This document shows, piece by piece, positions 35,742 to 45,436 of a DNA stretch of 64,000 nt. Both the position numbers and the translations under genes were made by a program. The notes under the pieces are model-generated. The model had not been told where the DNA came from and did no database searches. It worked only from the letters and a program-made list of their open reading frames with translations. Within the stretch, counting starts at the first letter, position 1; each line of letters begins with the position of its first letter. The stretch is from Actinernus sp. WN-2022 (lineage: Eukaryota; Cnidaria; Anthozoa; Actiniaria; Actinernidae), in NCBI GenBank assembly GCA_030867875.1, contig JAOWCC010000237.1, positions 7,561,713 through 7,625,712 on the forward strand. The letters run 5' to 3'.

Positions 35742-36139
35742 GTAAAAACATGTCACAGTAAGTCGGCTTTTTAATGTACTTCCGGTACTGCCTGCAGCTA
35801 CTTCCGGTTTGAGATGGCAGCCATTATAAACATTTGGTTTTACTTGTACAAATCTTGTCCTGTGTTGCTTGAAATATCAAACAAAATATTTACCTAGCTG
35901 GTATAGATGGTTGAAGACATTATTTGGCCGTTTTAAGTACAACCACAAGAGTTAAGAGAGTTTTTAATCAAATGAAATTTTACTTCCGGTCCAAGATGGC
36001 GGCCATTTTGAAAACATCCTCTTAACTTGACTACGCACTAATTTTCGCGATGGCACCATTTCAGATATTGATTAGCACATCAAAACCCATCTCTTTGCCA
36101 AATTTCGTGCTTTTAGCCAAAAGTGAACAATTATCGCAT
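35742..36139 (+). repeat. Direct copy of 28733-29107
   Basis: About 380 bp nearly identical to the left half of the palindromic repeat; it carries 23 additional bases (AATGAAATTTTACTTCCGGT region) before the ATGGCGGCC block, and stops where the first copy enters its palindrome centre. Both copies have the same orientation and flank the large pseudogene. Confidence 0.85.
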
Positions 36140-36382
36140 ATCTTCACATGTTTGGGCACAAATTTGGCCAAGCAGGGGTTTGCACCCCTCTCCTTAACCT
36201 GAATGGATTATTTTAGCTGGGAGGGCTTATATTTTGGAGGGAGCTTGTAACCAGGATTCTAGGGTAGTCATCTAAGTGTACTGTTTCACATGTTCAGTTA
36301 TTCTTACAAACAATGCTAATGCCTCCTTGCTGTCTCCTGACACTCCATTTCCAGGGAACATTATTTCAACTAATTCTGTAAA

Positions 36383-37461
36383 TTATAATGCACAATCTGG
36401 AGCAGTTGAAACATAAAGATTTTTGCATGTAGCAACATCTTCTTTATCAATATTCTTTAGATAGTTTTGTGCCCCATATGCTTGGTGAAGAAAAAACATC
36501 AGATCTCCATGTAATTCTGAGTTCTTCCCAACATGTATCTCCTTCACATTCCACATCTGTGCTATTGTATGAAGCTCTTTTCTTATTACCGGCATGAAAC
36601 AGCACTTCAAGCATTCAATGTGAAGAGGGTTGTGGTCTTCCAACACACCAGAATCTCTAAGATCTTTGAAGAAATCTCTCCACCATCCTCCTCCGCCTTG
36701 TTTTAGTTTGGACCAGTATGCTTCTATTCTTTGATTGGCGCTGCTCTTACCCTGAATGACAGTTGTTTCACATGGAGCACCCTTGTCCATATTTCTAAAC
36801 AAAGTTTGCATTACACCTATCCAAACATTTTCTGTACCATTATCTGTTCTCACTATCCTGGGCACCCCTCCTAGCTGGTCTACTGTGTCTAAAAAATATT
36901 CCACAACAACTTTGGGATCCTTATTAGTACTGCTAACTTCTAACCAAAGCAATCGTCTAGAAAAGCCATCCATACACCCATGAATGGAAAAGCCAAATGG
37001 CTTGAGTTTGTCCCAGCCGTCTATATGCCAGAGGAAATTTGGCCCCGGATTAACATATTTTCTTCTTTTTAGTCTATGTTTCTTACGAAGCTGCACACCC
37101 TCAGGATCAATCACTCGCAAAGCTTGCATTACGGTGTCTCTTCTTACTTTGAGTTTATGTTTTATTCTGAGTCGCATTGTCATGTCTCGATATCCTGACG
37201 AAGACCCAACACATTCTTCAATTTCCTTTCAAATTGCATCTACAATGTCATACAAAGGCGACTCTGGGGAATGGTTGTCAGAAACCCGAGAATTTCCACG
37301 TTACTTAGGCCTTGTAGGAAGTATTTTTGTATTATCTCTTGAATACTTCCTCCATTACCACTTAAAGCGGGAGTGTACTGCGGTAAAACACAGCCACATA
37401 GCTGTATCAGCACTGTTAAAGATAATAGAAATAACAACACTTTGTACAAACCATCCGCCAT
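36383..37461 (-). pseudogene. DDE integrase (rve-type), frameshifted with an in-frame stop
   Basis: The long frame (36383-37183) carries a retroviral-type integrase core: WHIDG (first Asp), RTDNGTEN (second Asp), and NQRIEAYW (Glu), in the usual order and spacing, followed by WWRDFFKDL and a C-terminal domain. The N-terminal part continues upstream on the same strand: EIEECVGSSSGYRDM precedes the first Met, then an in-frame TGA at 37229-37231 (a C-to-T change of a CGA codon would explain it), then a frameshift into the block IIQKYFLQGLSNVEILGFL, a helix-turn-helix-like segment. The enzyme would cut and join transposon ends. All three catalytic residues remain, but this copy is inactivated. 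Confidence 0.75.
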
Positions 37462-37504
37462 CTTGTTCCATCTTGTGTTATTTTCCTAATGAGCAGGGTC
37501 TGGG

Positions 37505-37541
37505 TACGAGAAGTTCGAAGTTCGAAGTTCGAAGTTCGAAA
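37505..37541 (-). repeat. Short heptamer array GAAGTTC
   Basis: About five units of the 7-bp motif in inverted orientation relative to 25791-25960. I read it as the inner part of the right transposon end, separated from the outer part (39991-40032) by a later insertion. Confidence 0.75.
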
Positions 37542-37984
37542 ATTAAAAAAAAATTAAATTTAAAACAAAAACAAAAATTGAAGTAAGTTACGACGTTTTC
37601 CAATCATTCAGCCCTCACGGCTGTTTCAACACGCTAAATTCGCGACATTAGGTTCCAGTCGATTGCGCGGTTAAGCCAGCAACGCCTGTAACATTGCCTC
37701 GCTGAGATAGCCGCCATTTTGTTTGTCGTGTTCCACGAGTAGATGAAGCCTCAAAAGAAATACCTCCAAAACGTGCACATCTTTAATTTTGATTGACTAA
37801 TTTTGCACGTCTAGTAGAAATATAGTAAGAAATGACCAGTTTATCAAAAAAACTAGCACTAATTGTGAATACGAGCATGAAACCTGTGGAGCTTTTGATC
37901 CGTAATGTCCACACCCGACTTTTTCCAGATATGAAAATGGAAACAATTTGTACATGAAGAGGCTAATGATATATACAAGCCATC

Positions 37985-38345
37985 CAGCGGAGGAGTGCAA
38001 GATTTGTTACGAACGACTATCACCGTACCAGCAGTGTTTCCAACATGATGGACACTCTTAAGTGGGACAACCTCGAAGCACGTAGATCGCTCACTGACCT
38101 TACGATGTTCTACAAAATTCACTCGGGCATGGTGAACCTTAAATTCCCTCCCGAGATGGTGATATCAGATCCTAGAACCAGACCTTGTAATCCTGAGAAC
38201 TTTCGCCACCTACAGTCATCTGTAAATGCATTTAGACAAGACGTTCGTTCTACGTTCTTGGGCGTTTCAAGCCCAAGCTCGTCCCTCCCTCTGAGTCGCC
38301 TAACTTTATTATTTGTAATATTTGATTATTTATTTCTAATTTAAT
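37985..38345 (+). pseudogene. LINE reverse-transcriptase C-terminal fragment
   Basis: The plus strand encodes the end of a LINE ORF2: ARFVTNDYHRTSSVSNM then LKWDNLEARRSLTDLTMFYKI, a pattern typical of the C-terminus of jockey/CR1-type proteins. The N-terminal part is missing, so this is a 5'-truncated copy of a family different from LINE-A and LINE-B. About 150 bp of 3' UTR may follow. Confidence 0.65.
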
Positions 38346-38778
38346 TTTCTGTCACTTGACAATTAACTTAATGAATTAACTAGTAGTTTTTAGAACTGGC
38401 CACCGGCACAGAACACTGTACCAGCCTGCCGGGATTAGCTTTAAGCCATATATGGCAGTACATATATTTAGATTTAGACAAGTGTAAATAGGTACAAAAA
38501 GGTCATACAAAAACCCGACTAATTCACGCGAAGCTTAAATTCATATACTTTACTTAGGGTTCGTCGTGTTTGAAGCTTGATTAGCTTGAAATTACTGGAG
38601 ATGAGTATTCTTTTAACCGGCAAATATGCAGCGAGCTGCTTTCAGTTTATACTTTATCTAGGGGTTTACCAAGCGGCGCCTCGAGTACCTCCTCCACAGC
38701 ATGTGCGAACGTGGCTTTCCCATGGGTTCGGTAGTTCGTACATGGTCGCTCGTGACCATTTTTACAAATTTCACATAA
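38346..38778. other. Intergenic, no supported gene
   Basis: Includes the probable LINE 3' UTR. A frame at 38577-38873 has no motif and overlaps the RING-like fragment on the other strand. Confidence 0.4.
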
Positions 38779-39330
38779 CTATAATGCAGCCACCAGCATA
38801 TTTTGCTGCAGTCGTGGGGCATCCGTCATTGATACAGCGGCGAGTTGTGACTTACAGACGGGCAAAGGCTTAAATTTCAGCAGGTAGGCGTGAACAAAAC
38901 ATTGTTCGAGGCATTTCCAGCAAATGTAGTGTTCGCATGACCCTTGTATTGGCTGCTGCAGGATGTTCTTGGAAATTTGGCAATGCAACTCTTCTGTCGG
39001 ATCGACAAAACATTATGCTTCTGGCATTGAATCTGGATGAGAAGTTTAGGCGCAGTTTCAGTTGGAATTATCTTTACGCTAACACGTGTTTGGTCGTGAC
39101 AAGTTAATATTTTGGGTGGGTCGTACTCTCCCATCGATCCTTTCGTTTTTCCGCCTTGGCAATGCAATGGCAGCATGGGATTTCACTCAAATGGTTTAGT
39201 GGCGAGCCATCGCGCGCTTTGTTCTCTTTTCTTTCTTTAGCATGTTGGACCAACATTCGAAACACAGCCTCTTGGTGAACACCGGGCTTGTCAACAGAAA
39301 CGTCTACTGAGAGAACCTTGAGAAATTATT
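38779..39330 (-). pseudogene. RING-finger-like fragment, broken
   Basis: Minus-strand coding sequence with a block ELHCQISKNILQQPIQ then CEHYICWKCLEQCF and FKPLPVC. The spacing fits a C3HC4 RING finger, but the second Cys is Ser (CQIS) and the seventh is Leu (LPVC). Upstream in other frames lies DKPGVHQEAVFRMLVQHAKE and IPCCHCIAKAEKRKDRWE, a second Cys-rich patch. The layout recalls the N-terminal zinc region of RAG1-like proteins, but that is only a resemblance. Frameshifts and lost ligands mark it as a pseudogene. Confidence 0.4.
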
Positions 39331-39990
39331 GTAACGCCTCGGAGGTTTGACAGCGGTATACACTACCTGCCTGTAACGCTCACATAGCCACGGCAACACC
39401 GCTGGAGCTGGCTTTGCTGAGACTCTTGCATATTTTGTCTTAGTCACCGCTGAAATTGATACATTGTCAACATCGTCGTTGCACGTGTAAAGTTTTGCTC
39501 ATGGTTATGAAGAAAAAAATGGTAACACCATTTCACAGCAAGAAAACAGAAAAGAAGATAAAGCTGATTTTAGACGTCTGGTCAAATAATCTTTGCATTG
39601 CTCACGTAATGCACATTTACGTTTTGAAAATTGTATTGACAATCAAAAAGCTACGAGTGTATTCGATACGAGTTTTGAGGTTTACAGCAGTTACAATGCT
39701 GTTTTCCAGAAATAATACAGATTTGACTCCACACTTAGCACGATATCCCTTTTGTCGCGTAGAATACTCAATCTGTCGGTCTTCATGCAATGCTGAGAAC
39801 AATAAAGTTCAAACTTCCCGCGGTGTAACACAGACTCAATGAGGACGCCATTTTGGTTGTCAAGGAAGCCTATCCTTGGCAACAACATATTGACCGAGCT
39901 GCGGCCTGGAACCTAATGTCGCGCGCGAAACAGCCGTGCCCTCTACTTCTTAGTAAGTTCGTATTTTCCAGTGTTAATACGAACTAGGAA
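39331..39990. other. Intergenic, no supported gene
   Basis: Short opposing frames at 39456-39888 without motifs. Contains the right inverted terminus of the 37610-39945 insertion. Confidence 0.4.
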
Positions 39991-40032
39991 GTTTGAAGTT
40001 TGAAGTTTGAAGTGGCCCTTCTCGTCCACCGT
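39991..40032 (-). repeat. Right terminus of the integrase transposon
   Basis: Three GTTTGAA heptamers followed by GTGGCCCTTCTCGTCCACCG, the reverse complement of the left terminus at 25773-25800 with one mismatch. Confidence 0.85.
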
Positions 40033-40265
40033 AATGCCACCATTCAAGAAAAAGAAGTTCAGATGTCACTATAAACTGCTCAGTAGCAGTAGCTTCACAG
40101 CAATCCCAGTGCCAAATCTGAAGAAAACAGAGGAAATGTTCCAAATACAGCAACTTAAGTCATCATTTTAAGTGGATATCCCTGGCACAAGTGTAAGCAA
40201 GCCAATGCTTCCTTTAAAAAAATGTTTATTGCTTAAAGAATAGCAAAATTTAAAAATACATACAA

Positions 40266-40401
40266 AGATTTTCATAAACCTGTGAAACAATTATTGCTTG
40301 TTAACATCTACTAGTCAAATATACACAAAAGAAAACAATAGAATTAGCATTTAATAGCACTAAATATTTTAGTATCTGTATCACAGGTTTATGAAAATCA
40401 C
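40266..40401. mobile_element. MITE related to 27882-28026
   Basis: Arms AGATTTTCATAAACCTGTGA / TCACAGGTTTATGAAAATCA followed by CTCTA, matching the TAGAGTGATTTC ends of the other copy. Confidence 0.7.
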
Positions 40402-40618
40402 TCTATATCATACTGAGATATTTTTAAGAATACTCAATACTCGGATAAAACAATCTTTATAAAACCAATATAGCTGAATTTTGATTTGAATCTTTTCATT
40501 TTAATATCTTTTCATATCAACATACATGATATGTACATGTAGTTTATTTTCATCATTACAATTTGTTTTATTGCCCAAGAGCATGCAGGTGTACCAGTTG
40601 TATTCATGCAGCGAAATC

Positions 40619-40722
40619 TACCCTGCGAGCAGAGGTTTGTCATCTCTTTGCCTTTCCTGTCCGCCGAAAGAAAGGGAAAGGACAGGAAAGGCAAAGAGAT
40701 TAGAAACCTCTGTTCGCAGGGT
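40619..40722. mobile_element. 104-bp hairpin MITE
   Basis: Arms TACCCTGCGAGCAGAGGTTT / AAACCTCTGTTCGCAGGGTA and ATCTCTTTGCCTTTCCTGTC / GACAGGAAAGGCAAAGAGAT. Confidence 0.85.
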
Positions 40723-41004
40723 AAGCGAAATCAAATCATAACAAATTTGGCTGGCGGTAATTTTTTTTGTAAACTGACACGCAAAATAGTAAGAATTTGT
40801 TGTTTAGCTTTCAACAAAATTAATGAATGAGACAGACAAAATAAATAATCAAACTATAAAAACTAAATAACACAATCAGCGCAGCTACCAAAATTAAGTA
40901 ATATTTACAATGTCTGTTGCATAAATCGCGCGTGTAAAACTCATAAACACAAGCAAATGATAATTTGCATATTACAGAATTTAAAAGAAACTAACATGAT
41001 CTGA

Positions 41005-41010
41005 AGAGGG
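41005..41010 (+). repeat. Polinton target-site duplication, left
   Basis: AGAGGG immediately before the left terminus; identical to 57167-57172. Six base pairs is the standard Polinton/Maverick duplication. Confidence 0.9.
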
Positions 41011-41265
41011 AGTAGATGTCCCACTATGGCGATTTCTCACACTCATTATTAGGAGCCAAATCAGCAAAAAATCAGCAAAAATCAGCGCAAATAACGGTAT
41101 TTGAGTCGATTTTATGCTATTTTATGCTATTTATGGTCAAAAATTGATGAAATTGGCTGGAATCTCGATTCTTCTTCATGTATTTGTAATCTTGGTGGAA
41201 TCTTGTTGTACTCTCTTTCTGTTCGTTTATGAATTTTGGGGGAGAGACACTCTATCCCATCGAAT
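41011..41265 (+). repeat. Polinton left terminal inverted repeat (255 bp)
   Basis: Base-for-base inverse of 56912-57166 as far as I can check by eye. Contains short direct repeats: three AAATCAGC-type units at about 41059-41086 and two TTTTATGCTA units at about 41110-41129. Confidence 0.95.
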
Positions 41266-41281
41266 TTTACAATTAATACCT

Positions 41282-44200
41282 CTATTTGAAGTATATCGTC
41301 AGCTTGTCTATTATGTCCTGTTTTTTCTTTTCTATGTTTGTCAGTGCGTCATCCTTTGATGTCCTTCCGTACCGAGCCATTGTCTTGAATCGTTTGCCAT
41401 TGACCTTAGCGTCGTAGTAGTACATTTTCATTTCTTCATTGTCCTTAATTTGTATCTTGTTATTTAGCATGGTTATCCGATCCTCTAGTTGTTGTTCGTT
41501 TTCGAGGCTCACCTTGTACGTTGCCAGCTTTTTTGCCTTGGGAACGGATTTCACGTTTATCAATTTACTTTCAAACTTTGTTGAATATTCGCGTATGTAC
41601 CCATTTTCGACGAGTTCTAGCGATTTTTTATCGTTGCATGAGACTAGTACCAGTAGCTCTATTTGAGGATTGTTTTTTCTACGTTTGTACACTTGGCTCT
41701 TCTTGTTCGTAAGGTGTGATTTCAGTCGCTTAGATAAATCGTCGCATGTTGAACCTACATACACACTACCATCGTCGAAAGTGATCTTGTATATTCGCCC
41801 ATTTGAGTACAAGCTATTCAATTTCGCATTGGTGATTTCTGATGTTGGCATTTCTCGATTCGAGTATTTGCTATTCAATTCGTCGTTGTTCAATTGTATA
41901 TATTTGAATTTTGTTGTGCGTGACATTGCAGTGTATAATTCGCGTTTTGACATTCGTTTAGTGTCGTAGATAGAGAAGTTTTCATTTATTGAACAACCTT
42001 GATATTTGTACACGGTCACACAAAACATTGGAATGAATGACTCGGAAAATACTGTTTCGTCGAACCATTCGTCATTGATCATGAATTTTGCATTACCCAT
42101 TTCTATCTCTATATTGTCGATTGTGAATTCCATCGTGTTGTATATTCCATGTTTCTTCAAATTGGTGGTTGCCATAACGGGCATTGATTTGCACGTGTTG
42201 TATGTCTCTATCTTGCTCATGTATTTGAAGTCGATCTTTATAGAGTCCTCTTTTTGTTCGTTAATGAATCTATCGCAACACTCTCTATTGACAATCACTC
42301 TCGTTGAATTAAGATAACATATGTTTCGATAGCATTGTACTCGTTTGTTGAAATTTGCTTGCACTCTACCATAGTGTAGGAATCGTGTTAGCATCTCATT
42401 TGTTGCCTTGTCATATCGACATGACTTTTCGATGTAGTCTAACGTCTCTACATGAGGGCACATGCTCATGATTGTTTTCGATTTCTCATAGTCGTGGTGA
42501 ATCTGGCTATTTTGTTCTACTGGTGAGCATTGATTTGGATCGCCATATATGGACACCTTGATATCAAATTTCGCGTAGATTTGGTACACTTTTGTAATCC
42601 ATTTGTTGGGAACCATTGAGAATTCATCAATGAATATGTCCTTGCTACGTAATTTTTCTGTGTCGTTATTGCTCCATTCGCAAAAGTACGAATCGAATGT
42701 ACGGCATATAGTATTCGCATCGCCAGTATATCCCATTTCAATTAGCGTGTTTTTGACGTTTTGGATGGATTTGTTTGTGTATGACAGAACGAGGGGATCA
42801 CTGGAGTCTATCACGTCTTGGCAGAGCATTCGAGTCTTGCCACTTCCAGGTCGTCCCATTATGAGCCTGCCACACCCAATGCTTTGCACGTAGTCAGCCA
42901 TTTCGAGGTTGTCTCTATAATGTCGCTCAAAATACACTAATTGGGAGTCATCTTTGATGTACGCCTTCCCTATCCTTCGCGTGTTGAAAACTACACTCCT
43001 CCTGTTCTTGAAGTCGTATGTTGGATTCGTGACATGGCATCCATCTGTATTGTATGAATGAAGGATACTGGTATCTGGATCGTAGACCTTCTCTATCAAT
43101 TGCAAGCATCGTAAAATTGCCTCGGAAATAACAAACCGATTCACTGATGTGTTGTCGTGGTCAATTCTAGAAGTCGTTTTTTCACGTATCACGAATATAT
43201 CTTCGTACTTGTCTATTGATATGTCCCTACCCTCTAGTATTGCATTTGACCAACAACACATTGCGGTTTCGTAGTTCTGGCATGTGAATCCATCGTTCTT
43301 TACGTTGTGCTTCCTACCGAGGCTTCCAATGAAGCTGTTTGCCATTAGTTTCGCTTCTGACTCCTTGAAATTATCAAACAGGTGCTCCATGAATGACTTG
43401 AAGGTTGTAGGCGCTAATGCTCGTTTCGATACGATTTTCAACTTGATATTCGATTTTGGCATGCCTAATTCCATCAAATACGATACGAGATTTTTTGAGT
43501 AGAACCCGCATTCGATTTTCATTGGCTCAGTGTATCGATCAACTGTGAATTCATCTATGTAGAACTCACCATTTTCTAACTCGTCATCAAATTTGAATTC
43601 TTCAATCGTATCGTGTATGGAATACACTGGAATTGGCATGTTGTTGTTGATAAGAATCGCAGGATACGATTTGCATATGTCGATATTCACGATGTTCGTC
43701 AAATTTGAAAGGTCTTTGTCTGTACACCATTGTATTGCTCTTGGATGGTAGTCATCAAGTGCTTTTCGAGTAGCAACATTATAACATGATTGATCCACAT
43801 ACCCAACAAGCTGTTTGAACAACGATAGCGATATTTCAGTCATTGATTGATTGCTCCATACGAAATCCTCAGTTTTGTATTTTTCATATAGCGATTTGAC
43901 AATCGATTGTCGTTCTTTGTAGTTCTCGTTCATTACGTACAAATTCTTGTTGTGGTCAATAAAGCTATCTAGAATACCATTATTACTCCAATGGAGGTAT
44001 TCAATGTAGAATTTCGCTGATTTGACGTATTTCGTGATTGCTTCCGTCATTTTGGTATCAATTGGTATCACTACCACACTATTCTCTACATTTGTGAATT
44101 CGATTTCGTCAATTGATTTTAACTGCAGGATCTTGTCATGCTTCTTGTTCCATTTTATGCTCTCCATATGCTTCAACAAATTACGGCAACGCGGATTCCC

Positions 44201-45358
44201 TTTCGAAGCGATCCTCTTCAATTCAGCGTTTACTATCGGAAAACAGTGATTGTCTTTCACCAGGTATGTGAGATTGACGTTTGAACAACCATTGCTGTAT
44301 GTGACGAATTTCTTGTACTGTGCATCGAATGCGTGAATTGACACATTTGATCTAGTTCTAGCCCAGCTCAATAGTTCATTTGTACTGACATTTGGAGCGT
44401 TCTTCACGTGGCTATATAGCTCATCTTGTAACCTGGCGTAGTCGTACGTCCTGAAGCCTTGCCTCCCTTTCGCTTCATTCCACACGTAGTCCAACACGCA
44501 CGAATCCTTGCTGTATGATTTCACTTTTTCATTGGACAAGAAATAGCAATCGAGTTTGAGGTGACCCATCTTTTGGTCTATAAATTTCTTCTCGATGTAC
44601 TTTATGATTGTGCAACCCAATTGCGTGACGATCTCTCCCGAAATTATCGTGAACTTGTTGGTCAGTAACGTATACATCGTAAATCGGTACGTCTCCTCAA
44701 TGTCAATATACCGTGGAATTTCAATTTTGAATGGTCCATATCGTTTCTTCACATCATTGTGCACTATCGACTCATCGATTGTCTTCTTGTATTTCATGTC
44801 GTATTCGTCCAATCCATTCTTGGGCATTTCAGGTTGGTATTCATGTTTGCTAGAGTCACTCACACTGATCGTTACGTCAATCGTCATTGATGATCTCACC
44901 TTGTTCTCGATTGACTTCAGCCAGCTCTCATATAGGTAGATGAATGACCTCGTTCCATCTCGACCAAGTTTCTTGACCATGTACGATTTCATTTCCCTCA
45001 ATGATACATCGATTGAAGGGTATGTTTCTACGTCATGTTCTATAAGCTTTGCATTTGCAATTTCACGTAATTTATTCATGTGCTTTTTCGTCCTCTCATG
45101 ACGTGCCCTGTGCGCAAGACTTATAGTGGTATCGCATATGTCGCAATTGTATCGTTGGTTTGTCTTCCATTCCTTCATGTACCGTCGTCTTGTTGCATTT
45201 CGAATGGCTATGCGTTTGAGCTCGTTCCTCAACACATTGCTCATTTTACTCACTCCCTTTGTACTTACATTGCTTGTCAGCTTATTGATTCTGGCTATGT
45301 CACGTGTCATTAATTTGGATCTGGATTTGGGCATTACTATAGTGTCGCGTTTCTCCAT
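41282..45358 (-). CDS. Polinton replication protein: zinc finger, PolB-type palm, SF1 helicase, GIY-YIG nuclease
   Basis: The longest frame (to 45436) is 1384 codons; numbers below use it. C2H2-type finger at about 98-119 (C98, C101, H113, H119). PolB palm: motif A DICKSYPAIL at 586-595, motif B KLMANSFIG at 696-704, motif C YNTDG at 795-799, where the usual first Asp of DTDS is Asn. SF1 helicase: Walker A GRPGSGKT 861-868, Walker B DEFS 937-940, GDPNQ 965-969, KYQGCSI near 1144, and motif VI AMSRTT with R1173. GIY-YIG nuclease: GRIY at 1213, YVG at 1226-1228, R1237, E1277; then a small basic tail. I place the start at the Met at 45358 (codon 27), since the codons before it are a promoter-like motif. 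It likely replicates the linear genome. No clear exonuclease domain was recognised. Confidence 0.85.
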   Translation of the reverse strand: MEKRDTIVMPKSRSKLMTRDIARINKLTSNVSTKGVSKMSNVLRNELKRIAIRNATRRRYMKEWKTNQRYNCDICDTTISLAHRARHERTKKHMNKLREIANAKLIEHDVETYPSIDVSLREMKSYMVKKLGRDGTRSFIYLYESWLKSIENKVRSSMTIDVTISVSDSSKHEYQPEMPKNGLDEYDMKYKKTIDESIVHNDVKKRYGPFKIEIPRYIDIEETYRFTMYTLLTNKFTIISGEIVTQLGCTIIKYIEKKFIDQKMGHLKLDCYFLSNEKVKSYSKDSCVLDYVWNEAKGRQGFRTYDYARLQDELYSHVKNAPNVSTNELLSWARTRSNVSIHAFDAQYKKFVTYSNGCSNVNLTYLVKDNHCFPIVNAELKRIASKGNPRCRNLLKHMESIKWNKKHDKILQLKSIDEIEFTNVENSVVVIPIDTKMTEAITKYVKSAKFYIEYLHWSNNGILDSFIDHNKNLYVMNENYKERQSIVKSLYEKYKTEDFVWSNQSMTEISLSLFKQLVGYVDQSCYNVATRKALDDYHPRAIQWCTDKDLSNLTNIVNIDICKSYPAILINNNMPIPVYSIHDTIEEFKFDDELENGEFYIDEFTVDRYTEPMKIECGFYSKNLVSYLMELGMPKSNIKLKIVSKRALAPTTFKSFMEHLFDNFKESEAKLMANSFIGSLGRKHNVKNDGFTCQNYETAMCCWSNAILEGRDISIDKYEDIFVIREKTTSRIDHDNTSVNRFVISEAILRCLQLIEKVYDPDTSILHSYNTDGCHVTNPTYDFKNRRSVVFNTRRIGKAYIKDDSQLVYFERHYRDNLEMADYVQSIGCGRLIMGRPGSGKTRMLCQDVIDSSDPLVLSYTNKSIQNVKNTLIEMGYTGDANTICRTFDSYFCEWSNNDTEKLRSKDIFIDEFSMVPNKWITKVYQIYAKFDIKVSIYGDPNQCSPVEQNSQIHHDYEKSKTIMSMCPHVETLDYIEKSCRYDKATNEMLTRFLHYGRVQANFNKRVQCYRNICYLNSTRVIVNRECCDRFINEQKEDSIKIDFKYMSKIETYNTCKSMPVMATTNLKKHGIYNTMEFTIDNIEIEMGNAKFMINDEWFDETVFSESFIPMFCVTVYKYQGCSINENFSIYDTKRMSKRELYTAMSRTTKFKYIQLNNDELNSKYSNREMPTSEITNAKLNSLYSNGRIYKITFDDGSVYVGSTCDDLSKRLKSHLTNKKSQVYKRRKNNPQIELLVLVSCNDKKSLELVENGYIREYSTKFESKLINVKSVPKAKKLATYKVSLENEQQLEDRITMLNNKIQIKDNEEMKMYYYDAKVNGKRFKTMARYGRTSKDDALTNIEKKKQDIIDKLTIYFK

Positions 45359-45373
45359 TACTATATCGTTAGA
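45359..45373 (-). promoter_or_regulatory. Late-promoter-like motif of the replication gene
   Basis: Minus strand TCTAACGATATAGTA directly before ATG at 45358. The longest frame translates it as LSNDIV, and a similar SNDI string appears in the extended 47911 ORF, showing that DNA, not protein, is conserved. A second TATA-like site ACTATATATAG lies upstream of 45436. Confidence 0.65.
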
Positions 45374-45436
45374 TAAAAACGAATCGCATATAGACGCAGA
45401 TGGGACAAATGTGCAGTTTTGCATTTCTCCAATCAT

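Larger units (their letters stand above)
37610..39945. mobile_element. Insertion within the right transposon end, with weak inverted termini
   Basis: Left ACGGCTGTTT...CGCGACATTAGGTTCCA and right TGGAACCTAATGTCGCG...AAACAGCCGT are inverted relatives; the left has about 14 extra bases. The segment separates two parts of a heptamer array and contains a LINE fragment and a RING-like fragment. No target duplication found, so the boundaries are approximate. Confidence 0.5.
25771..40032. mobile_element. Decayed DDE-integrase transposon with heptamer-array ends
   Basis: Opposite ends carry the same sequence inverted: ACGGTGGACGAGAAGGACCA then CTTCAAACTTCAAACTTCAA on the left (25773 on), and GTTTGAAGTTTGAAG then AGTGGCCCTTCTCGTCCACC on the right (39991-40032). 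Between them lie a small two-exon gene pointing right and a DDE integrase pseudogene pointing left, plus younger insertions. I infer one old transposon; no target duplication was found, and the large pseudogene inside (30681-35423) may be a separate element. Confidence 0.6.
40033..41004. other. Intergenic stretch with two MITEs
   Basis: Separates the integrase transposon from the Polinton. Apart from the MITEs at 40266-40401 and 40619-40722 I see no gene. Confidence 0.5.

Noticed and set aside
28733..36139. Direct repeats as LTRs of a retrotransposon
   Set aside because: No gag/pol, primer-binding site, polypurine tract or TG...CA ends; the first copy continues as a palindrome.
38779..39330. 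A RAG transposon
   Set aside because: No transposase core, no CAC-type termini and no 5-bp target duplication were seen; only a weak RING resemblance.
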